Positions 27,886-36,995 are shown, numbered from the stretch's first letter. The stretch: 39,141 nucleotides of DNA from Myxococcaceae bacterium (GCA_016793725.1 JAEUJP010000241.1:1-39141); one strand, 5' to 3'. Notes: generated from the sequence alone by a model not told the origin. A program made the numbers and translations.

Positions 27886-28650
27886 GTGGGCCTGAGGTTT
27901 TATCACCGGAGCTTCAGATCCATCGGGCCATCGAGCTCGATCTGCTTGCCGTCGATGGTGAGCTCGGCCTCGGCACCGTCGGGCAGCAGGAGCCGCACCG
28001 TTCGCCCGAGCTCGTAGGTCTTGCCCTCGACCAGTGCGGCGGTCGCGAGATCGTCGGTCTCGGCGAACACGGCGTCGTCTTCGACCTCGAGAAGCCACTC
28101 ACCCTCGCCGAGATCGCCGGCGTGAATGTAGGGCACCTTGGTTCGAAACGCGGGCGCGGGCAGGTTGCGCGGGCCCTCGAGCGGCGGGCCGTCGTGGCCG
28201 AGCTTGTCGAAGCCGTTTGGGGTGAAGAAGGCCTTGAAGTAGTCGCCGCTGGTGAGCTCCTTCGGGGCGAGCGCGCTCTCGGGGGTGAACTTGTTGGTCG
28301 AGTAGCGGGCGGCGATCGTGCGCGCGAGCGCCTCGACCTCGACGACCTTGCCGCCCTGCAGGGCGCGGCGCGGCAGCGTCGCGGCCTCGACGGTCGCCTC
28401 GGGCAGATCGCGCACGTCGACCGAGGTCTTGTGCAGCACCCTGAGCGCGCCGCCGAAGCACTCGAGCACGGCCCACTCTTGCACCTTGAGGTGATCGCCG
28501 GGCAGCAGCTTGGCGCCCACGCCGAGCGTGCGCGTCACGTTGCCGTCGTCGACGGTGACCGGGGCCGAGGCCGAGTGGAGGCCACAGACGGGGCCCACCG
28601 GCTCTTTTTTGCAGGCGGCGACGAGCAGCAGCGCGAGCGCTGCCGCTGAC

Positions 28651-29700
<1,050 letters not shown>

Positions 29701-29742
29701 GGCCTGTAGATGCCACCCTCCGAGACTTCCTGAAAGTGGACG

Positions 29743-29875
29743 TTTTCCACAGGGCCTACATGGTGGGTACCCCGTTGCCGCGCAGCGACAAACGTCTTTA
29801 ATTACATGAACTTACGCGACTCCCTGTTCAACGGCTCAGAGCGCGAGAAACGCCTGTGGGAAAGCCTGTGGACAA
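29743..29875. other. Three DnaA-box-like 9-mers in an AT-richer gap
   Basis: The 175-bp gap between mnmA and the end of cca is one of the AT-richer spots in the window. It holds TTTTCCACA (29743-29751), TGTGGGAAA (29855-29863, reverse of TTTCCCACA) and TGTGGACAA (29867-29875, reverse of TTGTCCACA, a perfect high-GC-type DnaA box). The last abuts the cca stop codon. They could bind DnaA as a regulatory or titration site. Nothing else here suggests an origin. Confidence 0.3.
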
Positions 29876-31006
29876 TCAGGGCTTCCACCCGGCGAGAAGT
29901 GCGCGAAGTTCTTCAGGAGTATTGAGCTCGGGCCGCTGGAGTACCTGGTCGAGGAGGAAGCGCTGGGCCTTGCCGACGGCGGGGCCGGGGCCGGTGCCGA
30001 GGGCGGCCATGAGGTCGGGGCCCTTGAGGGCGAGATCTTTGAGGGTGAGCGGGTGCGTCGCGAGCAGGTCGAGACGGGCTCCGAGCTCTGGAGCGTCGAG
30101 GGTGGCGAGATCTCTCGCGACGGCGGTACCGATGCGCGAGAGCCAGCGGCGAAGGCCGACATCGTCGCGCTCGGCGGGCACGCGCTCGGCGAGCAGGCGG
30201 GCGAGGTGCTCGGTCTCGGCGCTGCTGAGCTTGAGGCGATCGGGCTTCGCCTTCAGCTGGCGGAGCAGCACGGCGAGGCGCAACGAGGCAGGAGCGCGCG
30301 CGACGGCGTCGGGGTCGACGTCTTCGGCGCCGAAGATCTCGCGCAGCAGGCCGGTGCGCTTCAAGAGCTCGAGGCCACGGGCAACGTGGGGCGAGCCCAA
30401 GGTTTTGAGGAGCTCGTCGCGCACGCGCTCCATGGCGACCTTCGTGAAGACGTCGAGGCGCGCGGGAATGGCGGCGAGGGTCTGTGGCTCGATCTCGAAG
30501 TCGAGAATGGTGGCGAAGCGCACGGCGCGCATGCAGCGCAGGCCGTCTTCGCCGAAGCGCTCGAGGGGGTCTCTCACGCAGCGAACGAGCTTCGCCTTCA
30601 GATCATCGCGGCCGCCGAACGGGTCGACGAGCTCGCCGGTGGCGGGGTCTTCGGCCATGGCGTTGATGGTGAAGTCGCGGCGGGCGAGGTCGGCTTCGAC
30701 GTCGGTGTGAAACGAGACGGTCGCGGGGCGGCGACCGTCGACGTAGTCACCCTCGGAGCGAAACGTGGTGACCTCGACGTGGTGCCCCTGCATGAGCACG
30801 GTGACGGTGCCGTGCTGAATGCCGGTGGGTATGACCTTCTTGAAGACGGCGATGACCTGGTCGGGCTTGGCGCTGGTGGCGAGGTCGAAGTCTTTGGGCT
30901 GCTTGCCCAGCACGTGATCGCGCACGCAGCCGCCGACGAGGTACGCGCGGTAGCCGGCGCCCTTCAGGCACTGGTGAACTTCGAGAACGGCGGGCGGAAT
31001 CTGCAT
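29876..31006 (-). CDS. cca: CCA-adding enzyme / poly(A) polymerase family tRNA nucleotidyltransferase
   Basis: This class II nucleotidyltransferase adds or repairs the 3' CCA of tRNAs. The 376 residues carry the head-domain motif LVGGCVRDHVLG with metal Asp39/Asp41 (KDFDLAT), the RRDFTINAMA segment (109-118) and DPFGGRDDL. The neck follows with ERFGEDGLRCMRAVRFA. The body and tail are helical; no HD phosphohydrolase domain is visible. CCA-adding, A-adding and poly(A) forms cannot be told apart by eye. The ATG start coincides with the discriminator base of the upstream tRNA, and no later start keeps the catalytic motif. The tRNA lacks an encoded CCA, so it is itself a substrate. Confidence 0.92.
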   Translation of the reverse strand: MQIPPAVLEVHQCLKGAGYRAYLVGGCVRDHVLGKQPKDFDLATSAKPDQVIAVFKKVIPTGIQHGTVTVLMQGHHVEVTTFRSEGDYVDGRRPATVSFHTDVEADLARRDFTINAMAEDPATGELVDPFGGRDDLKAKLVRCVRDPLERFGEDGLRCMRAVRFATILDFEIEPQTLAAIPARLDVFTKVAMERVRDELLKTLGSPHVARGLELLKRTGLLREIFGAEDVDPDAVARAPASLRLAVLLRQLKAKPDRLKLSSAETEHLARLLAERVPAERDDVGLRRWLSRIGTAVARDLATLDAPELGARLDLLATHPLTLKDLALKGPDLMAALGTGPGPAVGKAQRFLLDQVLQRPELNTPEELRALLAGWKP

Positions 31007-31079
31007 GACCCCGGCAAGAATCGAACTTGCGACCTTCGGTTTAGGAAACCAACGCTCTATCCAACTGAGCTACGGGGCC
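31006..31079 (-). tRNA. tRNA-Arg (anticodon CCT)
   Basis: A 74-nt cloverleaf reads on the minus strand. The acceptor stem is GGCCCCG/CGGGGTC with one G-U pair, the D arm GCTC/GAGC, the anticodon stem TTGGT/ACCGA, and the loop TTCCTAA gives anticodon CCT. The T arm is GCAAG/CTTGC with TTCGATT, and the discriminator is A. CCT reads the AGG arginine codon, rare in such a GC-rich genome. CCA is not encoded; TGC follows the discriminator. The 3' end overlaps the cca start codon by one base. Confidence 0.95.
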
Positions 31080-31164
31080 TCGTCTGGCTTCGAACAGCCT
31101 GACGCAGATACCACCGGAAACTCGACAGCGCATCAGCGTACGCGAGCGTGCTACTGCTTCGCGG

Positions 31165-32292
31165 ATGTGGCGCCTCGCCCTCGTGCTGCTCGTGGCCGCC
31201 TGCGCCTCGCCGGTGACCCAGCCGGTCTTCGACCCGGGCACCCACGGGGTCGTCAGGCTCCCCGATGCCGGGCCGCCCGACGCGGGCCCGTTCGATGCCG
31301 GGGTGCCGTACTGGCTCACCGTCTTCGACGACGTGCGCATTCAGAGCCCGAACGGCACGGGCGTGCGACCCGACGCCGGCCAGAACCTGCACGTCGCGGC
31401 CGCCTCCTTCTCGCTCACCGGCACGTCGTTCGAGCGCGTGACGCTGGTGGTCGAGCTCGCGACCACGTGCTTCCCCTTCGAGTCGTGGTCGTCGAACCCG
31501 CCGCCGATGGGCCACCGCTGGCCGGCCGACTGTGACGCGTTCGATCGCAACTTCGAGCTCGAGCTGCTTTCGATCGACGGCGGCGTCGACCACGAGCTCA
31601 TTCGCGCCATCACGCCGTTCGGCGGGCCGCTGCGCATCGAAGAAGACGTCACGCACGCGCTCAACTTCGGGCCGACCGGCCGCACGCTGCAGGTGACGAT
31701 ACCGACGTGGTCAGACGGCGCGGGCCAGGTGAGCGGCGCGAACGGCGGGTGGAACGTGACGGCGCGTCTGTACGTCGTGCCCGGCCGCCCTGCGCAGCGC
31801 GTGCTCGCGGTGGTGCCGCTCGTCGACGCCAATGACGGCCCCGATGCGGGTCGCACGGTCTCGTTCACGGTGCCGACCGGGGCGACGAGCGCGCGCCTCG
31901 AGTACCGCGTCACCGGGCACGGCGGTGGCCCGATCGACCCGGCGTGCATCGGGCCGGCCGAAGAGTTCTGCCAGCGCGCGCACCACCTCTTCATCGACGG
32001 CGCGAAGGTGAGGCAGCTGACGCCGTGGCGCAGCGACTGCGCGAGCCTCTGCACGGTGGCGCACTACGGCAACCCCGGCTTCGACTACTGCGTCGAGAAC
32101 CCGTGCGGGGCGATGCAGAGCGTGCGGGCGCCGCGCGCGAACTGGTGCCCTGGCAGCGTGACCGAGGCGATCGTGCTCAATGAAGCGGCGCTCGCGACGC
32201 CGGGGCCACACTCGTTCGGCTACGTGATCGACAACGTCGCGCCCGGCGGGTCGTGGCGGGTGTCGGCCGTGCTGTACGTGCTCGGCGACTGA
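31165..32292 (+). CDS. PNGase F-like peptide:N-glycosidase lipoprotein
   Basis: The 375-residue protein has a lipoprotein signal (LVAAC, Cys13) and a short Asp-Ala-Gly linker (34-46), then two beta domains that follow PNGase F of Elizabethkingia. The first has CDAFDR (123-128), matching CDEWDR, with Asp127 at the position of catalytic Asp60. The second has AEEFCQRAHHLFIDG, matching CAEWCFRTH, with Glu267 at Glu206, and NWCPGSVTE, matching GWCPGM. The third important residue, Glu118 in TETW, is Pro180 here (IPTW). PNGase F removes N-glycans from glycoproteins. This one would act at the cell surface, perhaps on prey or host glycoproteins; activity is uncertain given the substitution. It diverges from the tRNA. 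Confidence 0.8.
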   Translation: MWRLALVLLVAACASPVTQPVFDPGTHGVVRLPDAGPPDAGPFDAGVPYWLTVFDDVRIQSPNGTGVRPDAGQNLHVAAASFSLTGTSFERVTLVVELATTCFPFESWSSNPPPMGHRWPADCDAFDRNFELELLSIDGGVDHELIRAITPFGGPLRIEEDVTHALNFGPTGRTLQVTIPTWSDGAGQVSGANGGWNVTARLYVVPGRPAQRVLAVVPLVDANDGPDAGRTVSFTVPTGATSARLEYRVTGHGGGPIDPACIGPAEEFCQRAHHLFIDGAKVRQLTPWRSDCASLCTVAHYGNPGFDYCVENPCGAMQSVRAPRANWCPGSVTEAIVLNEAALATPGPHSFGYVIDNVAPGGSWRVSAVLYVLGD

Positions 32293-32305
32293 GCGTCGCT
32301 CAGCG

Positions 32306-32731
32306 TCACGGCTTCAGGCGCCGAATCAGGTGCTGCCGCTCGGCCGAGATTTCTTTCGCCGTGCGGAAGCCGAGACGCCGGAACAGCGCGGCGGGCGGGC
32401 ACCAGCCGACGACCGAGTGCAGCAGCAAGAACAGCTGCTGCGCGCCGAACAGGTACAGCCAGCGCCGGTCTTTCAGCTGGCCGAGCAGCAGCGTCAGCGA
32501 GCCCGAGACGGCGAAGTTCGTCATCAGGGCGCGGTCGACGTCCCACTCCCGGTCGAGCGCGTCGATGCGGGCGATGATCGCCTCGCGGCCCTTCTTCACG
32601 GTGCTCGCGACCGCGGCCTGGGTGGCCACGTCGATCTGATGGTTGACCGTCTCCGACGAGTGCTCGCGTACGCGGTCGTGATGGCGGGGGTCCAAGTAGC
32701 TGGTGAAGGCGTCGTTCGCTGCACGTGCCAT
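32306..32731 (-). CDS. Small membrane protein, DUF2892-like
   Basis: The 141-residue protein has a polar N-terminal half (about 1-60) and two hydrophobic segments (about 70-85 and 92-112) around KDRRWLYLF. It ends with GWCPPAALFRRLGFRTAKEI. A GWCPP-x-x-x-x-RRLG-x-RT-x-x-E ending follows the inner-membrane DUF2892/YgaP-tail type proteins as I know them. Function unknown. ATG start; the 3' end is 13 bp from the convergent PNGase-like gene. Confidence 0.7.
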   Translation of the reverse strand: MARAANDAFTSYLDPRHHDRVREHSSETVNHQIDVATQAAVASTVKKGREAIIARIDALDREWDVDRALMTNFAVSGSLTLLLGQLKDRRWLYLFGAQQLFLLLHSVVGWCPPAALFRRLGFRTAKEISAERQHLIRRLKP

Positions 32732-32809
32732 TGGGGCGGTTCGGTTGCAGCGGTCAGGCCAGCACGAGCCCCTGCGCGGTTACGCCGCGAACGGCGTGGC
32801 GAAATGGCC

Positions 32810-32878
32810 CGCATGGTCATTCTTGCGCATGGTCATTTATGCATCGGAGGCCGAGGGTCGACGGGGCGCCGATATAGT
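32810..32878 (+). promoter_or_regulatory. 12-bp direct repeat and -10-like box before the LuxR-type gene
   Basis: CGCATGGTCATT occurs at 32810-32821 and 32826-32837, offset by 16 bp, followed by ATGCAT. TATAGT (32873-32878) sits 10 bp before the GTG start at 32888, close enough that the mRNA would be leaderless or nearly so. No convincing -35 is seen. The repeat may be an operator, possibly for the regulator itself. If the true start is instead ATG 32804 or 32813, the repeat is coding. Confidence 0.35.
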
Positions 32879-32887
32879 GACCGGCGC

Positions 32888-33961
32888 GTGTCATCTTTGA
32901 TTCGTCGTCGAGCGGACCTGAGGCCGCTGTACGAAGCAGCCGTTCAGCCGGGCAGCCCGAGGGAGCTCCTCGCGGGCCTGAGCACGGCGGCAGAAAGAGT
33001 GCTCGAGGGCACGGTCGGTCTCGGCATTCAGCTGCTCGAGGTCGTCGACGGCGTGATCCACTCGGGCGAGATGCTCGGGGTGGGCAGCGTGGGAACCCCG
33101 CACCGCTTCGACGACGCCGTCGAGGTCTCGAACCAGCTCGGGTTCGTGGTGCAGGCGCTGTACGGGACGCCGGGCGCGAAGATGGGCTCCGAGCGGCTCG
33201 AGCGCATGGGCGTCTCCGCGAGCGACGTCTTCAGCCGATGGGGCGGCATCGACGTCGGCGGCATCACCGCGCGCGTTTCGGAGCACGATCACATCGCGTT
33301 CATCTTCGAGCTCGACCGGCGCTACCGGTTCAGCCCTCACGAAGAGCGCGTGCTGAACCGGGCGAGCCTCTACCTGCAGCTGGGGGCGCAGGCTCGGGCC
33401 GCCGGCGAGGTCGGCGGCGCGCTGTCTTCTCGCGGCGAGCTGCTCGAAGGCGTCGCACCCCTGCGACCGGCCGCAGTGTGGCCGGCGCTGTGCTCGGGCC
33501 GGTACAGCCTGGCGGCCCGCGGCCGCGGCGAGACCCTGCACTATCGGCTCGTCGAGAACCCGCGCGACGTGTGGCCGCGCCGCGCGCTGTCGCCGATCGA
33601 GCGCAAGGTGATGGAGCTCTCGGCCCGCGGCTTGTCGGGCAAGCAGCAGGCGGCCCAGCTCGGGCTGCGGCAGACGGTCGTGTCGGCGAGACTGGCGGAG
33701 GCCACCGCGAAGCTCGGGCCAACCTCGGTGCTCGCGGCGATTCGGGTGGTGGGCGGGCTGCTCGAGGCGCCACGCCGGCATGTGCTCGAGCGCGTGACGA
33801 CCGCCGAGCGCGACGTGCTCGACCTCGTGTGCCAGGGCCTGTCGAACGTCGAGATCGCCGAGGCGCGCGAAACGTCGGTGCGCACGATCGCGAACCAGGT
33901 CGCCGCGCTGCTGCGCAAGCTCGACCAGCCGAGCCGTCGCGGGTTGCTCGCGTTCGGTTGA
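32888..33961 (+). CDS. Regulator with two tandem LuxR-type HTH domains
   Basis: The 357-residue protein has an N-terminal sensor-like region (about 1-200) with no recognised domain. Two consecutive LuxR-type helix-turn-helix domains follow. HTH1 is 234-280 (LSPIERKVMELSARGLSGKQQA); HTH2 is 303-352 (TTAERDVLDLVCQGLSNVEIA, SVRTIANQVAALLRKL). HTH2 keeps the classical LuxR pattern better. GTG 32888 is chosen because the following region reads as a plausible sensor. In-frame ATGs at 32804 and 32813 would add about 25-28 low-complexity residues. No N-terminal phosphoacceptor Asp is visible. A tandem HTH is unusual; most LuxR regulators have one. Confidence 0.75.
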   Translation: MSSLIRRRADLRPLYEAAVQPGSPRELLAGLSTAAERVLEGTVGLGIQLLEVVDGVIHSGEMLGVGSVGTPHRFDDAVEVSNQLGFVVQALYGTPGAKMGSERLERMGVSASDVFSRWGGIDVGGITARVSEHDHIAFIFELDRRYRFSPHEERVLNRASLYLQLGAQARAAGEVGGALSSRGELLEGVAPLRPAAVWPALCSGRYSLAARGRGETLHYRLVENPRDVWPRRALSPIERKVMELSARGLSGKQQAAQLGLRQTVVSARLAEATAKLGPTSVLAAIRVVGGLLEAPRRHVLERVTTAERDVLDLVCQGLSNVEIAEARETSVRTIANQVAALLRKLDQPSRRGLLAFG

Positions 33962-33976
33962 AGTTGAGCCGGCGGC

Positions 33977-34753
33977 TCAGCGGCGCCACTCGAGCGGCAC
34001 CGACGCGTTCGCGGCGCGGCGCTCGAGATCGGCGAGCTCTTCTTTCGCGCGGGCGAGCGACGCCTTCGTGCGGTCGATGCGGTCGCGCATGCGGCCGTAG
34101 TCGTCGCTGGGGTTCAGGTAGCAGCCGCCGTAGCCGCCATAGCCGTAGCCGTAGCCATAGCCGACGAACGGCGCGACCCCCGTCGTACCGACCGTCGTGC
34201 TGCCCTGACTGACGACCGAGCCGGCGCTGCCTTGAACGCCGAGCGTGGCGCCGTTGCCGAGGGGAATGTTCGCCGACGCGCTGAGGCCCCCCTGCACCAC
34301 CTGCCCCGAACGAAAGCCGAAGCCGGGCTGAAAGTAGCTGGGGCCGTAGAACGCGGGCGGGCAGATGAAGTTCGGGCCGCCGGGGGTGCGGCTGGGGTCT
34401 TCGAAGCGGCGCAGGTCGGTGGCGAGCTCGTCTTCGAGCGTGCGAATCTTCTCGCGCACCGTGCGGAACTGCCCACGCCAGTACGTCTCTTCGGCGCGCG
34501 GGTCTGCCGGAGCCTGTGGAGGGGCTGGCGCTCGTGCCTGGGCCTGCGGCTCGGGGCTCGCCGGCGACGCGCCGGTGTTGCTCAGCTCGGCGCCCTCGGT
34601 GGTGGTGGCCTTCACCTTCGGCGGAATCGTCGACGGGTCGTCGGTGTAGTGCACCGTGCCGCGTGAGTCCGTCCACGTGTAGATGGTCTGGGCCTGGGCC
34701 GGGAGCCCGAGGGCCAGACAGGCTGCAAGCACCACGCGCCGCATGGAGTGCAT
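33977..34753 (-). CDS. Secreted DUF4124 protein with Gly/Tyr-rich region
   Basis: The 258-residue product has a signal peptide (MRRVVLAACLALGLPAQA, cleavage likely AQA-Q), starting at either ATG 34753 or 34744. A DUF4124 domain follows (IYTWTDSRGTVHYTDDP, about 22-40), then a Pro/Ala linker, a coiled segment (about 85-115), a Gly-rich region (about 140-205, VGYGYGYGYGGYGG) and a C-terminal charged coiled coil (RMRDRIDRTKASLARAKEEL). DUF4124 is a small envelope domain of unknown function. The 3' end is 15 bp from the convergent regulator. Confidence 0.78.
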   Translation of the reverse strand: MHSMRRVVLAACLALGLPAQAQTIYTWTDSRGTVHYTDDPSTIPPKVKATTTEGAELSNTGASPASPEPQAQARAPAPPQAPADPRAEETYWRGQFRTVREKIRTLEDELATDLRRFEDPSRTPGGPNFICPPAFYGPSYFQPGFGFRSGQVVQGGLSASANIPLGNGATLGVQGSAGSVVSQGSTTVGTTGVAPFVGYGYGYGYGGYGGCYLNPSDDYGRMRDRIDRTKASLARAKEELADLERRAANASVPLEWRR

Positions 34754-34790
34754 TGTAAGGAAGTCAGACCCCCGACGCCCACCGAACGGC

Positions 34791-35756
34791 TCACCGCATC
34801 GGGTTCGCGTCGAAGAAGTCGGCGAAGACGCGGGTCGCTCCGGGGTTGCCGTTGCCGGGCTGGAACCAGGTGTGGAGCCCGCCGTTCACGCTGTGCAGCA
34901 CCACGCTGCCGCCTTCGGGGCACGGCCAGGTGTCGACGTCGACGGCGGCGCTGGGTGACGTGCGCACCGGCGTCGTGCTGCTGCAGCCGTTGCGCATCGC
35001 CCAGCCCTTCAGCGTGTCGCTCGCCGAGGGGTACCAGATGCCGGTGTAGGGCACGATCGGGTCTGAGGTGCCGTGCATCTGAATGACGGGCACCTTGCGC
35101 GACGGTGTGCACGGGGTGCGCTGCAGCTGACCGGCGCACGACGCGACCGACGCGACCACGTCGCTGAGCTCACACGCGAGGCGATGGGTCATGAAGCCGC
35201 CGTTGCTCATGCCCGTCACGTGCACGCGCTTTGCGTCGACGCAGTATTCGGCCGACAGCTTCGCGATGAGCTGGCGAATGAAGCCGACGTCGTCGACGTT
35301 CGTGCTGGCTGCCGTGCCACAGCAGGTGCCCCCGCCATTCCAGCTGCTGCCGACGCCCTGCGGGTAGACCGTGAGGTAGCCGCGCTGGTTCGCGACCGCA
35401 TCGAAGCCGGTCTGGAGCTGAATGATCGACGCCGTCTCGGTGTAGCCGTGCAGCACGAGCACGAGCGGCGTCGGCTGGTTGGCGTACGTCGACGGCACGT
35501 GCAGGCGGTAGCTGCGCTCGACGCCGCCGTGCGTGAGTGTGCGCGTGAAGTCGCCCGAGGTGTCGCTGCGGCCGGCGCAGGTGGGAGGGCTGGTCGAACC
35601 GCCCGCAGTCGCAGCGCCGCCTCCTGCGGTCGCCTCGCTGCCTCCCGCAGTCGCGCTGCCCCCCGCGGTTGCAGTTCCGCCGCCGGCTGCGGCAATCGGC
35701 GTGGTCACGGGCGCCGAGCCACACGCGACGAGAACGAGAACGGTGAAGAAGCGCAT
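34791..35756 (-). CDS. PHB-depolymerase/feruloyl-esterase-type lipoprotein
   Basis: The 321-residue alpha/beta hydrolase has a lipobox (LVAC, Cys12) and a linker of Thr-Ala-Gly-Gly-Ser repeats (about 24-55). The LpqC/PHB-depolymerase-type domain shows HGYTET (oxyanion region), nucleophile Ser184 in GMSNGG, Asp232 in HGTSDPIVPY and His295 in GGLHTW. A likely disulphide (CC at 145-146) is also seen. It should hydrolyse extracellular esters such as hydroxyalkanoates or feruloylated polysaccharides; the substrate is not readable. It is 37 bp upstream of the DUF4124 gene on the same strand. Confidence 0.87.
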   Translation of the reverse strand: MRFFTVLVLVACGSAPVTTPIAAAGGGTATAGGSATAGGSEATAGGGAATAGGSTSPPTCAGRSDTSGDFTRTLTHGGVERSYRLHVPSTYANQPTPLVLVLHGYTETASIIQLQTGFDAVANQRGYLTVYPQGVGSSWNGGGTCCGTAASTNVDDVGFIRQLIAKLSAEYCVDAKRVHVTGMSNGGFMTHRLACELSDVVASVASCAGQLQRTPCTPSRKVPVIQMHGTSDPIVPYTGIWYPSASDTLKGWAMRNGCSSTTPVRTSPSAAVDVDTWPCPEGGSVVLHSVNGGLHTWFQPGNGNPGATRVFADFFDANPMR

Positions 35757-35813
35757 CGCTGCTCCAAATGCCTGCGGCGCTTCCCCTGCCGTCGCGAGGG
35801 GCGGTGTACCACC

Positions 35814-36995
35814 TCAGTGGTGATCGGCGGTAGCCGCCGAGGTCGCGACACACGTCATGCCCTGGCCGCCGAACAGCGCCTGCCCGTTCGACAGCAGCCG
35901 CGCGAAGATCGCGTCGTCTTCGGGCACGCGCGCCGGCGAGTCGAGGTTCGGCTGAAGGGTGCCGCCGATGACGATGTCGTCTTGCCGGCAGAACGTGTAC
36001 GCGATGACGCCGTTCTCGCAGCCGCCGCTGAAGAAGTAGAACTGCTTGTCGTCGGTCTTCTTGAGCACGACGTTGTGGCCGCGCTGCGCGATCAACGTCT
36101 CGTCGCCGAACAGCTTCTTCGAGCCGTAGCCGGTGCAGTTCACGATGATGCTCTGGGGCAGCTTCGCGACGTCGTCGGGGGTCTCGAACGCGCGCTCTTC
36201 GAGCTTCACGTTGGCGGCGCGCAGATCTTCGACGAGCTTCGGCATGATGATCGCCGGCGTCATCAGGTACGTCTGGTACTCGCGCCCTGCCCCGTTCAGC
36301 TTCGCGAACGGCAGCTTGCCCTTCTTCGGCGCGGCGATGACGTCTCTGGGCGTGACGACGTCGAGCGCGGGCACCTCACGATCGACGGTGTAGTTGTTTC
36401 GCACGGCGACGCCATACTGCTGCCGCTTGCCGCCGTTCTGGATCTCGACGATGCGATCGCGCGCGCGCCGCAGGTAGTCGCCGACGACCTTCTTCTGCTC
36501 GGGCGTCGTGTAGCAGCGCTGCATGCCCGACGGCTCGAACTGCCCGCCGGCGACCCACGACACGGTCGTGCTCAGATCCAACGACTTTGCGTAGACGGTG
36601 ATCGGCACCTTGGGGAGCTTGCGCTGCAGCTCGGTCGCCGCGGTGAGCCCCACCATGCCGGTGCCGAGCACGGCGATGCCGGTCGTGTCTTTCGTCACCA
36701 GCGGCTGAACGAGATCGCACACCACGCTCGCGCAGCCCCAGCTCAGCGTGATGCCCGCGCCGCCGTGGCCGTAGTTGTGAACGAGGCGCTTGCCGTTGAG
36801 CGGCTCGGGCACGAGCTCGAGGCGCACGCCGGTCGGGCGGTAGGGGCGCACTCCGATCAGGTACGGGTTCTTGTCGCGCAGCTGCGTGAAGTCGGGGTCG
36901 GGCAGTATCTCGCCGTTGCGCAGCGCGGCGGACTTTGCGTTCGCGTGGGCGACGAGCGCGGCGACGCCGGTGACGAGCTCGCGGCGCGAGATCAT
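35814..36995 (-). CDS. Circularly permuted D-amino-acid-oxidase-like flavoprotein, Tat-exported
   Basis: From ATG 36995 (overlapping the ThDP enzyme stop by 4 bp) the 393-residue protein starts with a Tat-type signal (SRRELV). The canonical D-amino-acid oxidase has an N-terminal FAD fold and a C-terminal RP-x-R-x-x-x-RLE ... HNYGHGG-x-x-x-T-x-x-WGCA. Here the order is reversed. GVRPYRPTGVRLE (48-60, with Arg50 at the substrate-binding Arg283 position of human DAAO) and HNYGHGGAG ... SWGCA (73-89) come first. The FAD motif AVLGTGMVGL (108-117) comes next. VNCTGYGSKKLFGD, the FAD/substrate strand, follows (285-298), and GGTLQ near the end. It likely oxidises D-amino acids to 2-oxo acids, ammonia and H2O2 in the periplasm. 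Downstream of a ThDP 2-oxoacid enzyme, it may feed it. Confidence 0.85.
   Translation of the reverse strand: MISRRELVTGVAALVAHANAKSAALRNGEILPDPDFTQLRDKNPYLIGVRPYRPTGVRLELVPEPLNGKRLVHNYGHGGAGITLSWGCASVVCDLVQPLVTKDTTGIAVLGTGMVGLTAATELQRKLPKVPITVYAKSLDLSTTVSWVAGGQFEPSGMQRCYTTPEQKKVVGDYLRRARDRIVEIQNGGKRQQYGVAVRNNYTVDREVPALDVVTPRDVIAAPKKGKLPFAKLNGAGREYQTYLMTPAIIMPKLVEDLRAANVKLEERAFETPDDVAKLPQSIIVNCTGYGSKKLFGDETLIAQRGHNVVLKKTDDKQFYFFSGGCENGVIAYTFCRQDDIVIGGTLQPNLDSPARVPEDDAIFARLLSNGQALFGGQGMTCVATSAATADHH

Noticed and set aside
29701-29875. Possible chromosomal replication origin
   Set aside because: Only three DnaA-like boxes, no AT-rich unwinding stretch of note, and no dnaA, dnaN, parAB or gidA neighbours.
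29806-29925. 39-codon plus-strand frame starting [14 protein letters not shown]
   Set aside because: Overlaps the 3' end of cca in antisense and includes a rare TTA codon; nothing but an open frame supports it.
35757-35813. Terminator between the esterase and flavoenzyme genes
   Set aside because: Only a 5-bp CCCCT/AGGGG stem with a 9-nt loop and no T-tract; too weak to call.
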